Positions 1 to 10,996 of a DNA stretch of 64,000 nt are shown here, in pieces. The DNA is taken from the NCBI GenBank assembly GCA_015227615.1, contig JAALGZ010000007.1, forward strand, positions 868,001 through 932,000. The letters are read 5' to 3'. The stretch is from Labyrinthula sp. Ha (taxonomy: Eukaryota; Sar; Bigyra; Labyrinthulida; Labyrinthulaceae). The stretch's first letter is position 1, and every line of letters begins with the position of its first letter. The notes below the pieces were generated by a model. That model was given only the letters and a program-made list of their open reading frames with translations. It was not told the origin of the DNA and made no database searches. Position numbers and translations under genes: made by a program.

Positions 1-1332
1 TTTTTTAAGACGGGTTCTCAAGTTCGGCGACGGAACGTCGATGTCTGATTTTCCTGCTACGACATCTAACCAATAAAATGAACTGTCACCTTGCACTAAC
101 TCATTCAATAAGTTTTTAGATACCCTAATGTTCTGCGCAAAAAAGATACTCAACTTCTCATTTGCGTAGACGGATATTTGAACCTGAAACTTATTTGCAA
201 GTTTAACATTCAAACCGGATTTTTTTATCGCAATAGAGTATTCTTTTCTCCTGGCAGCTAAAGCTGACAGCTTGTGGTAAAGAACATGCAATTTTCTAAG
301 AATGAGCAACAAGACAATAGTACGGAGGTAAACCTAGAACGTCACGAATATCTGGATTCAGTTGGATGTCGTTTCTTTTTAGTTTGTCTTTTAAACGAAC
401 CAGCTGGTTCTGAAACTCGGAAACTGTGTTCTGAAATGCACTTAATTTCCTCTCAATGTTTTCTATCATCAAAATCAAAATATGATCTACGTTTTTCTTG
501 TTTAGCTTTGTGAATATTCCTGGCAATATCTTGATTCTCTCCATTTAATTTAAATCTGTGTTCTTTTTCCTCGACAACAGATTTTTCTAAGATCTGCTGA
601 CTTTCATCAGTCATGTTTTCAACATCAAATACCAGATCAGGAAATAAAGAAGATATTTTTTCTTCAAGCTCGTGCTGCATTTTCTTAGACTCCTGTTTCA
701 ACCTAACAATCATACAAACGAATAACAAACACCTAGTCAGTTTAAACTGAAGGAACTTCTTATGACGTACTGCCTGTTCCAAAACTGTTTCGCATTTTTG
801 AGCTTCATGTTGACTCTGTTGGACCCCCTCACTGTGTTGGTTTTGCTGCTTAAAAGCTTCCTTACAGTTATATGCAATTTGGCTAAGATTATCTAAAGCA
901 GATTAATTTACGAAATTAGAAACTCAACTTTTCTTTTTTTTGCACTACTTTCCGCGGCACTCAGTTGATTTCTGTCTTTTCCAAGTGTCACTTGCGAGAT
1001 TTCATCCAACTTCTTGAATAATTCCAACGTCTCCATTTGTATCTCAATTTAGATTTATTTTCCAGAGTAATCCCATCTTGATATTTTTCTTCCAACTTCT
1101 CTTTTGTGTAAGGTAATATTTTCTGCCTAAGGCCACAGACATACTCTACGAGATAAAAAATAGGTTATCAATACGATAAATCAAGTCGGACAGAAATGTT
1201 TCTTGTATATCTTTAGTTGGAAACTCAAGAAACAATGGAGCAACAGTCGATTTGCAACCTGTATGAATACGCAATAATTTGCGGACAAGAAAAGAACAAT
1301 AGCTTACAAACTCTCGAGGCAATTACTCTCAT
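1..1332 (-). CDS. THOC5-like THO/TREX subunit, spliced, C-terminus cut by window edge
   Basis: A coiled-coil protein read across several tiny GT-AG introns at 296-323, 463-490, 703-732, 883-911 and 1146-1174 (28, 28, 30, 29 and 29 nt). Another fits at 1259-1286 (28 nt). After the long coiled coil comes a segment with LPPKLHVLYHKL, the place and form of the LPxPLYVLF block in THOC5. A beta-rich part (FQVQISVYANEKLSIFF) follows and stays open to base 1. THOC5 is a core subunit of the nuclear THO complex, which couples transcription to mRNA export; the family call rests on layout and these short motifs. The ATG at 1332 gives the longest model. A second possible start is the ATG opening METLELFKKLDE near 1036. 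Between them, around 1031-1065, the reading frame shifts once and no clean intron explains it, so the N-terminus is uncertain. Another nuclear coiled-coil family is possible. Confidence 0.5.
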
Positions 1333-1390
1333 ATAAAATAACAATGAAAACCTAAGGAGATTTATTTACTAAAACTTGTAGAATTAGCTA

Positions 1391-1726
1391 CATTATTAAT
1401 AGTAAAGAGGAAAAAATATTACTTTGTTTAAATGTAGGCTAAATTTTAAATAGTAAAAAATGCTAGAAGTGGGACGCTGCCATTGGGGTTGTCGAAGAAG
1501 TTAAAAACGTAGAAGATATCTTTAATTTTTTCTATAAGCTTAACAAAGATCCAATAGCATTATTTATCGATATTAGAAATACATATTGCCAGAAAACATC
1601 CCTAACTACTTCAAGACTACCCCAACTATGCTCGAGTTACATAATACCTTAGCACAGGAGATACAAAAGAAAACTGGTCTGATTGAGGAGAAATTTTATC
1701 AGATAGTCTTATTTGAAAAGAATTAA
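1391..1726 (+). CDS. Possible small spliced gene, unrecognised
   Basis: Open, charged reading frames lie just beyond the start of the THOC5-like gene on the other strand. An exon ending near 1430 (KEEKILLCLN) joins across a 33-nt GT-AG intron to WDAAIGVVEEVKN. The final exon (ILPENIPNYFKTTPTMLE, then LAQEIQKKTGLIEEKFYQ) ends in TAA at 1724-1726. Joining the last two needs either a 68-nt intron from the GT at 1509 or one frame shift. No start codon was settled and no family was recognised. It could be a real divergent neighbour, the tail of an unseen gene, or a decayed copy. Confidence 0.25.
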
Positions 1727-2570
1727 CTTTATTTTTATGGTTAAAGTATTAAGCAGCATTAATAAGACATTTATACAAGAGCATATATGAAGTCAATGCA
1801 CCTTCCGCAAGGTCCATAGAAAAGTTTGGATATATTGACTAGCTTGAGTGCTTGAAAACTCAAACTAATAAATTATCAGAAGATTAATGAAACTAAGAAA
1901 AAAAGAAAGAAATGAAGTTTGCTATATTCCTGCAATAATAATATTTCAAAGTTATGAGGTCAGAATGTGCCAACTTTCATATCTCTTCAATTGCTTAATG
2001 TCAGCGGGGTGTTCAAAACAAAGCTACTAGTTGTCTCTTTTTTTTTTCTAAAACCTATAGAACATAATAATCTCTTCTAAATGATATTGTGTATTTGTAT
2101 ATATGTGATATTAGATTACAATGGATCATTTCACCACACTTGCTCTCTATAAATTGTTTTTTTATATGGAGACAAGCAAGGACACACCTGCATATTCGGA
2201 ATAATGCAAATTAATACTAACCCATCAAATATCTCGGCTGAGAGGAAATAAGAGCGGGTATATTCCCTTTTCCTATTGATAATATACTTGTAATGAAAGC
2301 ACGGGTTGGGCACTACAACCTTTTCACATTACTCTAACACATAGGACATAAGTTTTTACTACCTAACATTAGCATTATAAGTGTAGGTCACAAGTTTTCT
2401 CACTTTTTCTAATTCCAAAAAACTATCTACTTCAATTGGGGAAAATTCTAATAGGTGGTATAACAAAGTACATTTGAAGCAAAGATCAAGTTTTGGGGAA
2501 GAGAATAACGAACAAATCAAAGTTCTATAAGCAAATTGAACATACGAACTCACTTTAACATATCATGACG
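1727..2570. other. AT-rich gap
   Basis: There is no convincing coding frame or structured repeat. Short open frames at 2131-2553 on the minus strand show no recognisable motif. Confidence 0.5.
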
Positions 2571-2576
2571 ACATCC

Positions 2577-3300
2577 TTAACTACCATTCGCACCAAAACA
2601 AAGATCGTTCACCCTAGTGCTATCCTCATAGGAAAGAGTTAAGTTTCGTGAAGCTGTTTTCTTAATACACTGGATGAACTTTCTCAGAAGACTAAATATC
2701 CCTATGTTGCATCTTATGCCTACGAAACTAAAAAGAACGACCAGATCAGAAGCACCTCCCGACAAAAAACATATCAATTTAAATAAGCTCCTCTTAATAT
2801 AGGCTTTCATCTTGCTCCATGCTAAGTCGATGGTATTTAGTACCAGATTGTAGCGTACCAATTTCAAGAGCATTACCTCCGATATAACTTCTTCGGACAA
2901 TATATATAGGTTCCATGCTTCTATGGGAATCCACATTATCCAGAACTGTTACCAGATTACATGTTTAAAGATTTTCTTGCTTTTCTTAGTACTTGAACAT
3001 CATAATCAACCCATCACTATCATCTTTTTAAGAAAATACAAGACAAATCATGTGCATTTTGCCCTGATAACTTCTTTGAAAACACTTTAAACATAAAGTT
3101 TAGCTTTTTTCTAGGTAAATTATTGGTAGCTACCCCTGTATCCCTATGGTGATCACCCTCTTAGGTTGGAGCAAAGCAGACTCTAATTCTTGTCATCATC
3201 AAGACTAATGCCTTTCCCAGCATAGTTAAATATTTAATTCCACCAGCGCAAGATTTTTGCCCGATGTTTCACGCCGTTGATTTTACTACAGCCATAGTAT
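2577..3300 (-). pseudogene. Decayed Tc1/mariner/IS630-type (DDE_3) transposase
   Basis: Two conserved catalytic blocks of this transposase superfamily are visible on the minus strand. One is VLDNVDSHRS near 2920-2950, matching the family's second-aspartate block (xxxDNASxH). The other is LNTIDLAWSKMKAYIKR near 2788-2845, matching NPIE/DxxWSKxK, which holds the third acidic residue. They lie about 39 codons apart, within the family range, but in different frames. SEEVISEV between them also fits the family. Weaker transposase-like text continues toward 3300. No terminal inverted repeats or target duplication were found. This is an old, broken DNA transposon. Confidence 0.6.
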
Positions 3301-6300
3301 GTAACTTATTCTTGAACATGCACCACCTGCCTTAGAATCCTCCACGAATTTTTACTGCACTTACATCAAGGTCAAACTCTGAAATAAATCTCTGTTTTAG
3401 TATTTCGATTGTAAGTTTTGAGTTGAGTTTCGCCCTTTAGTGGAGGAAGTTTTGGTGAGGTTTAGCTAGAGTTGATCATTTCGGACCTTCTCACCATTTT
3501 TTTCACGGATACCCCATCCACATGTACACTATTGCACTTTTGCCAAACTCTTAATATCCAGATTCTAAACCCCTAAAATTAAATATTTGTCTCACAATCT
3601 ATACCCTTCTTCTTTAATTTGAATGGCCCTTTTTTACTTTTTGGACATATGATTTTCAAGTCTTCGTCTCTCATGTACGTGAGCCCCTTTTGCATTTTTG
3701 TTGCTCAACTCAGTAGAACATTTTACTCATTCAAAGTTACAGTTTTTGGGGAATCAAAATGCCATAATAATTTTACCGAAACCAAACCCTTATTTCTAGG
3801 TGATGGATATTTATGTATTTTTGTGGTGGAAAATTGTGAAAAACCCCGTAGAGTATATTTACGGATTATGGTTAACGAATAAACTTTTTTATTTGCTGCG
3901 AAAACGCGCAAAGCTCTTAAGAATAAGGTAAGTTGTGAGTTTAGCTGTTAATAGTTATAGAAACTTTAACTGCGGTACCTGAAGCAACTCATATGCTAAT
4001 GCTTGGCATTGGGTTTATCGATTTTTTACAACCAAAGTTTCGTCTTGCAGCATATAGCTAAGTATAGATATTTTTACAGAAAAAGGATAAGAACTTCTAT
4101 GCTTGAAAAAAATGAAGTTAAGCTAAATGAATGAGGAATTTATAAAAAAAGGAATTAAATATTTGCCACAGATCTTTAAAGATGTTTTGCTGACATGAGT
4201 TGCTGTATTAATCTAGTATATGTGATTACCCATTATGTTTTTTCATGCGAAGAAGCACATACTTTGATCTCTTAAATGTGATTAATAGTTTCGTAGCGAA
4301 AGTTGTAAATCTGCCTCCTCTTCATATTTCACAATTGAAATCCCGTTTTGATTTACAAAAGATTGCATTTGCCCCATCATTAAAATAGATTTTGTTCTAT
4401 GAATGCTCAGATTTTGATGTGGCTAGGCTTGTCAGCTGCTAGTCACACATACTTACTCCATGGTAAACCCAAGCCTATTGCGTACTTACTTAGAAGGTTC
4501 CAATTATTTAATGGGAATCATTACCTTGTCCTTGGCTTTTCACACCATCTAAAGTTCAAGACCTAATAGAGTTCTAAAATCATATTAGTTGGATGTACCA
4601 TGCTATACGAAGTAACTAGTATCACAAAAAGAATCCCAATTTTCAATGCCCTGTGCAATATCGGTGGTTTAATGCTACATCATGCATTAATTGGGATAGT
4701 ATTACCAAAATTGTTAAATATCATACTCAACTTTGTTTAAGGTAGTCTAATTACTATTTTCCCTGTATTACTCAGTGATAAAGAACTGCATTCATTCATA
4801 AGGTAAGATTACTGCATTATATGCTTTTCTACAATAGATTTCGCCTGAGTGTTACAAGACCTAGTTAGCTTGACAATAAATGATCAAACTTTGACTCGCT
4901 TTGAACAGATGCCTTGCCAGAATATACTTCATGAAGAGGACCTTTTGAAAACCTAGTTCGTTTTATTCTAGACCTTAGAAGCACTGATCCTCTATAATTA
5001 ATGAAATTTAGACTATTGAAGGATGACTTGCGCACCAGTGCATAATTAAACTAAGACATAGGTATTGAGTTCAAACTAGCTCAATTTAACTCCACTAAGG
5101 TTTCGGTGGAAATGATTCCATCATGTGTGTTTGCGGAATGATGCACATAGACTGTTGTCTTATGATAGAGTTCGTCTCAAGTGGTGAGCATATTGCCCCA
5201 ACTCATACGACAACTAAAAAAGTTACAGTGGAGCCTTAGACGCCTTCCTCACTCTCTCGATTCGTTGTCCCTCTTTAAAACCATTTTATTAAGATTTCAG
5301 GTGTCGCCATTTAACAAAGTTGATAAACAATCTTTTTCGTTCTTTTTTTACTTGAGAGAATTAATTATGTAAACTAAAGCAACGTATTATCTTGCCAAGT
5401 TACCTTGAATTCCATCAATGAAACAGATTGTGTTCTTGTTGCTGTAAGAACTTAAAATGAGTTAGTTGCTTTGGGTTACGTAGTGTTGTCCACATTAGGT
5501 GCAGCAAAGCAAGTCAGCACATTGTAGTCTTGCTTTAATTTTGGTTCTTAATTAGTGTAAATGACAATTCGACCACCCTGTAGACATGTGATATATTCCA
5601 CATATTTTGAATGATTAGTTTAGTTGTTAAGTCACCCATGATTTTCTTCAGCAATACTACAAGATTAATTTACATTATTAACTAATAACAAAGGTTCGAT
5701 AAACTTACAGGACGTACCAAACCTACAGTTTCCTACAAGGAAAATACCAATCCACTTGAGATCTGTGTAATTTTTTCTTATAAATGAACCCAGTTAAAAC
5801 ATAAGGATTACAAAGGGAGCAAAAAGTTTAGTTATTTAAAGAGCAAACAAGCCAATCAACTGAATTTATACAGTTGGTTAACTTAAAGATCATTCTAATA
5901 AACTTAAGTAATACAAATATTTAGGTAATATAGAGTAGTATATGCAAGTACAGAGCATTGCTACATTGATACCATAAAAAAAATCATGTTAATTAAACTA
6001 TTCATTTGCTTGCCCCACAGGGGAATTAATCTAACTAAGTAACCAAGTTTTTATCAGCTGTTGTCTAGTTGATAAGTGTCAATCGAATCATACCTTTGGT
6101 GAAGGCTTATTTTGAAACTTTGCTGTTTTTGTCATAATTTGATGATCGAATTGTACAACTATGTTCTGAATAACAGTTACTCGTTGTTCTCCTTCAAGAG
6201 TAGCTTGTCTCATTATTCAAGATACATCCTAAAATCATGACGCTGATATTACTCACAACAAAAAATATAGAAAGATGTCTGGAGATATATCTCCTTTGAC

Positions 6301-6654
6301 ATTTATTCCCACAGGTACCAACTTAGCTTAACTCTATCGCTAATAGGTTAAACTTTTCCCTTTTATTATATACATATGTAATCTTCTCCTTTGTATCAGA
6401 AAGTCTTCTTATTACTCTTATCTTCTCATTATTATTTGTCTTGTTTTCTTTCTAATCCCATTTTTGTAAAGACTAATATCTCTATACTATATCAATCAAT
6501 TATAGAACCAAAGTACAACTCTCTCTCTCTCTTAATTCTTATTGGTACATTTGCCTACAAAATCAGAGGTGGGGAAGTTGCAGATGGATTACCATTTCTA
6601 TAACTTCTCGGCAAGTTACACGCTGATTGCTGAAATATATAAACTAAAATTGAC
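3301..6654. other. Gene-poor gap
   Basis: A long AT-rich stretch with only short open frames (for example 3619-3882 plus and 5181-5372 plus) that lack recognisable motifs. A pyrimidine-rich tract including a TC repeat lies near 6520-6535, just before the glycosyltransferase gene. No tRNA or other RNA gene was recognised. Confidence 0.5.
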
Positions 6655-7836
6655 ATGAAAAGAAATGCATCAAGTCCAAAACCAAAATACCCAGGATCTT
6701 CTATGAAGGGCTACCTTACTGCAAAAGGAAAGTATTCACAAGATGGATCTATTACAACTCTTTTTTTTATAGCCTTTACCTTCCTTTTCCTCATGCTTCT
6801 TTTCATACCCTTCTCCTTTTCCCGAATGTCCAGAAACGTGTCGCAACCAAGGGCCTTAAATAGTATATATAAGGAGCAGCGTTCGACAAAACCAAAAATT
6901 GTCTTAGTACCTGAACTTGGCTTAGCTAATCGGTTGCGAACAATGAAGTCTTTTCAAGTTTTTAAAGAGTGTTCAGACCTATCGCATTACCAGATTGAAA
7001 CATATATTAACTGGCCTGTGACGTTCGACTTATCTGCAGGATACACAGACATATTTGAGTCCCCCTTTATTAATCCAATATCAAATGATGAAATATTCAA
7101 TTCAAAGAGTGTTATACTGACACATACAAATTCAGAGAGTATAACAGAACAACTTCTTACAGAAACGTTTAACAGGTCTATATTGGAGATAAATGAAATA
7201 TTAGAGAATAATAAGATGCAAGAGATAAATATTCGTCGTTTATTAAAGAAGTATAAATACCACGATTACATAGTATTGGCAAGTGCATGGGGTACAAGAT
7301 CTGTTAGAGATCGTCTTGTTCACTGTAGCGTTAGGAAAGAACAAAAGCTTGAGCAAGACTTTCTTCAGTCGATAACGTTTCACCCAGTTCTTCAAAATGA
7401 AGCTCGTCTTTTTGATAGTATTGTCAAGGAAGCGCATTCCTCTGGGGGTAGAGTTATTTCAGTTCATGTAAGATTAACTGACAGCGTTCGTGGTGTTTGG
7501 GCAGACAGAATGTCAACTGCAGAAGAGACACTTGAAGCTGTGAAAAAGGTTTCAAAAAGAAGGGACAAAATCTTTCTGGCCACTGATGATCCTTCAGTAA
7601 TTTCAATTTTTAAAAAAGAGTTTGGTAAGAAGTTGATACAGACAAAGAGATTAGGAAATTTGGAAAGAAATAGTTTAGAAGGAATTCGACAAGGGTTAAT
7701 AGATTTGATCAGGTTGAGTAAAGGTGATATAATCATTGGAAACCATGGCTACTCCAGTTTCACAAGATTAGCTGGGGATCTTGCTGGAAAGCCGATTAGG
7801 TATACCTACGATCTTATATCACGGAGATCCTTTTAA
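6655..7836 (+). CDS. Type II membrane glycosyltransferase, fucosyltransferase-like
   Basis: A 393-aa protein with the layout of a Golgi type II enzyme: a short basic cytoplasmic tail, one strongly hydrophobic segment at about residues 33-55 (TTLFFIAFTFLFLMLLFIPF), then a lumenal catalytic domain. The block VLVPELGLANRLRTMKS (about 83-100) resembles the G-GNRLRxLxS loop of alpha-1,6/O-fucosyltransferase-like GT-B enzymes. VISVHVRLTDS (about 267-277) resembles their HxRxTD motif, and IFLATDDP (about 305-312) their conserved F/LATDD strand. The C-terminal region (LIRLSKGDIIIGNHGYSSFT) fits the acceptor/donor end of that fold. It probably glycosylates secreted or surface glycans; donor and acceptor cannot be read from sequence. 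The ATG at 6655 is the first in frame, and no intron is needed. Confidence 0.7.
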   Translation: MKRNASSPKPKYPGSSMKGYLTAKGKYSQDGSITTLFFIAFTFLFLMLLFIPFSFSRMSRNVSQPRALNSIYKEQRSTKPKIVLVPELGLANRLRTMKSFQVFKECSDLSHYQIETYINWPVTFDLSAGYTDIFESPFINPISNDEIFNSKSVILTHTNSESITEQLLTETFNRSILEINEILENNKMQEINIRRLLKKYKYHDYIVLASAWGTRSVRDRLVHCSVRKEQKLEQDFLQSITFHPVLQNEARLFDSIVKEAHSSGGRVISVHVRLTDSVRGVWADRMSTAEETLEAVKKVSKRRDKIFLATDDPSVISIFKKEFGKKLIQTKRLGNLERNSLEGIRQGLIDLIRLSKGDIIIGNHGYSSFTRLAGDLAGKPIRYTYDLISRRSF

Positions 7837-8129
7837 TTCTGTTTTGTCTTGTTTGGGTAGTGATTTAGTTTGCCTCTATAGAAAAGACTTTGCGTCTTTG
7901 GTTGGTAGGAATTATACTTGATAGGGTGTTGGGATAGGCGTATTAATATTGCTAGAGTTAAACTTCAGGTTAATTTCATGTCAAATCCATTTAAAGTCTA
8001 TGTGAAACTGTTTGGTTTGAATCCATAGTTTAAGAAGCAACAAGAGCTCTAAGATATGTCTATTTGAGACATTTCTGAACTAGGTGTCCATTCTGGACAT
8101 AATGAGGTAACTAACTTGAAATACGTGTG

Positions 8130-9705
8130 AAAAAGTGAACCTAGGAACTGAACAAGTACAATTCATGGCTTTTGCAGACGATGTAGTTGCATTTGTTAAA
8201 AACGATTCTCAAGTAATAGATCTTGTCCAACAACTTGCAAAACTTGAACACATCACTGGTTTGGGAATAAACGCAGCAAAACGAAGATCATGTCCATGGA
8301 GAAAGTACCTAAAATAGAAGAAAAATTTTTTGACGCTTTGATCAATAGACTTCTGTGGAAGTTTAATTGTGAAAGGTGTGACCGCTTTTTCCAAACTGGA
8401 AGATCCTTAAACTGTCACCGGACTACTAGATAATGCGATGGGACAAAGAACCGTCCAAAAGCAAAAACTCTTGGAGCTTTACAAGTACAAGAAATATCAA
8501 CCAGTTTACTCAGAAAGAAAGTTCCTAATATCGGAGTGAATGGCCAAACAATACAAGGAACATCCAATATGAAATACCTGAGAGCAGTTTTCAACACTCC
8601 GGGGCTGAATGAAGAAGTAATCCTCGACAAACTGACGAGAGCAAAAAGTGACTTGAATCAGTTCAGCTACCTTCTAAAGTCTACCAGCTTGAACAAAAAA
8701 ACAAAAAGAGAATCGTCTTGTCACTAGCACTTTCACCTTTACTACATAACCGCTAGAACTGGAAGATCACTGTCACCATGAAGAAAAGACTGAGCGAACG
8801 CCCTAAAAATATCAAAAGAAAATTGATAACCTGGAGAACATGGACTTCAACCTGCAGGATGGAGATATAAACCTCTGTGTACTTGCAGAACAAAGAATCC
8901 AAGACTTCAGTGAACAAGAAACTGTAGATGCCCAACTAGATGTAGCACGTGAAACAACTGTTCTAGAACCTGGAACTCCGCAATATCTCAGTGGTAGAAT
9001 ATCTATGGAACAAGCACTTCAGTAAACACGGTAACAGAACATCTGGAACAACACGAGGAACCGGTGCCCCTGACCATGAACCTCCAACCTCAACTTCACC
9101 AAACCCTGGGCACAGCATGGAAAACAGCGCTATGAAAATCCCTTACACCGACTCACAGTGCCGGACAGTTTCAACACCTGCCCCCTCCCAACTTATCACC
9201 CCGCCTAGCATAAGAGTTGGATGCTCTCTTCTAACTTCAAGCACAGCTGACTCACTTGGAATTCTCTGCACGCTAAAGAAAAGCACCAGGCATCTGGAAA
9301 GAGAAAACAAAGACATATTAGTAGCAAGAGAAGCTACTTCAACAAGACTTGAAACCTGGAACCATCTCAACCTATTAAAACACGGGAAAACTGGTAGCTT
9401 GGCAATCGTCTGGATCGCAAAATCTTGGTCAAACTCTGTTAAAACCTGCACAATAAGCCTCCACTGGGTAAAGATTAGTTACCTAAACGTCAATAAACGG
9501 TGTATATATACCCCATTGGGTTCATAATTGGCCTTCCGGAGCTTAGATGTAGATAGAAATACGTCGGGAGAGGATTATGAAGCTAGAAATACAAATCGTG
9601 GTCAAATATCACTGGGAAACTTCTAATAGAACATCAAGAAGCATCTGGAACTGGATCGCCACAACGTGTGGCCCGGACCCTAATCAACATTCTCGGTCGT
9701 GATTT
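8130..9705 (+). mobile_element. 5'-truncated, decayed LINE (non-LTR retrotransposon)
   Basis: The sequence enters abruptly in the reverse-transcriptase palm, with FMAFADDVVAFVKNDSQV at about 8163-8220 (the ADD catalytic block) followed by TGLGINAAKR. Downstream frames give MKYLRAVFNTPG (about 8570-8605), matching the YLGxxF block that follows the catalytic motif in LINE reverse transcriptases, then a shifted KITVTMKKRLS segment typical of the RT C-terminus. The frame changes several times and contains stops, so no protein can be made. Base composition from about 9000 to 9700 is richer in C and G than the flanks and is taken as the rest of the element. A 5' truncation is normal for LINE insertion. 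Target duplication and tail were not identified, so both ends are approximate. Confidence 0.6.
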
Positions 9706-9970
9706 TTGTTTTCTTTAAGTTTTGGATTGTATTTTGGGATATCACAAAACTTTGGGAAATCAAGCACAAGATTCAAGATGTTATTGGAACAATAATGATC
9801 CTGCTACCCAAGAACAGCAGTTAATGGAGTTAACGTAATTGCAATAATAGTTTTATTGTAGACTAGGGGCAAGGCCGCAGGCTCGTGTGGGTTAGGTCCT
9901 CGGACCCAATTGGCACTACCATGGAACTCCCTTATAATCTAAGCTAATCAACTGTCTTGAAATTTGGATA
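9706..9970. other. Short intergenic stretch with GC-rich block
   Basis: No gene was seen. A compact GC-rich block at about 9866-9925 (with GGGGCAAGGCCGCAGG) stands out from the AT-rich surroundings. It could be the 3' end of the LINE or a separate short repeat. Confidence 0.35.
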
Positions 9971-10996
9971 ATGAGCAAGATAAAAACATTGATATACTCA
10001 AACCAAATACAAAAATTAAAGTTCTCTCGGGATACGACACTGGCTGCTTTTAAAGGGGAACCCAATGCCATTGTTTTATCGCAGCTGCAGTATAAAGTTT
10101 TACATTCTGTGCTAAAGGAGGAAATACTAAAGGTGATGGAATCAAAGCCCACAGTTTGTCGTATAAGGCAGATTACAGAACCATTGAAGAAGAAAGAATA
10201 TAAAATTTTGCGTAAAAAAATTAAACCTGAGCGATTTGAAAAGTTAGAGTGCGTTGATGTTTTCCTGTCCGGAAAGGCGCTAAATCAACTTCTCTTGTTA
10301 TTTTCAATTAGGACTGTAAGAAGTTTCATGTTTAAATTCCAAAAGTATTTTGAAGGTGATCAACTATTAAAGTCTCTTATGAAAACTCTGTTTCATGCAC
10401 GTTGCTTACAAAGGTTGTGTCTGCAAAACATGAATACGGATCAGGTAGGCCCTGACTTTTGCAAGCTGTTGAATAAACTTCCTGCCACCTTTTCTCACCT
10501 TGAACTGGAAACAAGTAGGGTTTTAATCTATGCCTCAAAGTTTATCTATTCGAGGAATGTCTCTTTTTCTTTATTATTTCTTCACATTAGGATAACGGAA
10601 AAAGACTTCAAATATACAAACTCCATATTTTATAATATTTCAAAAACAGACTGCTTTCCTCACTTGCAGGAATTCAAGGTGGATGATCAGAGCAACCAGA
10701 GAAAAACTGAAGAATATATTTTTACTTTATTAAAATTTATGAAGTACTTTAAGAACGCTACTGCGTTTGAACTAAGACTTGATATTAAGAACCCTAATGC
10801 TGCTTCCCTCTTGTTCTCTCTTTTCTTGTCCCTTGGTAAGAAATTGAAGAAAAACTCAGAATATTACTTAACCAAATCTGAGGCTGAAAAAAAAAGTAAG
10901 CAACAATATATAAAAGGGCTTGATACTCGCCGCGGAAGGTATGATAATTTATCGAATGGCTACCTATTTGGAAGGCTACTGTTTCAATCCCGGTAA
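9971..10996 (+). CDS. Unrecognised 341-aa protein, possible leucine-rich repeats
   Basis: An uninterrupted ATG-started frame, rich in Lys, Leu and Phe. No enzyme motif was recognised. The middle, about residues 135-185 (CLQRLCLQNMNTD, LNKLPATFSHLELE), has the spacing of degenerate leucine-rich repeats, as in F-box or scaffold proteins, but no F-box is evident. There is no signal peptide or clear membrane segment. Its length, without stops in a roughly one-third-GC sequence, supports a real gene. It follows a LINE relic and has no close neighbour downstream. The function is unknown. Confidence 0.6.
   Translation: MSKIKTLIYSNQIQKLKFSRDTTLAAFKGEPNAIVLSQLQYKVLHSVLKEEILKVMESKPTVCRIRQITEPLKKKEYKILRKKIKPERFEKLECVDVFLSGKALNQLLLLFSIRTVRSFMFKFQKYFEGDQLLKSLMKTLFHARCLQRLCLQNMNTDQVGPDFCKLLNKLPATFSHLELETSRVLIYASKFIYSRNVSFSLLFLHIRITEKDFKYTNSIFYNISKTDCFPHLQEFKVDDQSNQRKTEEYIFTLLKFMKYFKNATAFELRLDIKNPNAASLLFSLFLSLGKKLKKNSEYYLTKSEAEKKSKQQYIKGLDTRRGRYDNLSNGYLFGRLLFQSR

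Noticed and set aside
4436-4566. Forty-codon plus-strand frame faintly like the RNase H region of an LTR retroelement
   Set aside because: The likeness is short and unsupported by any neighbouring domain or terminal repeat, so no fossil element is claimed.
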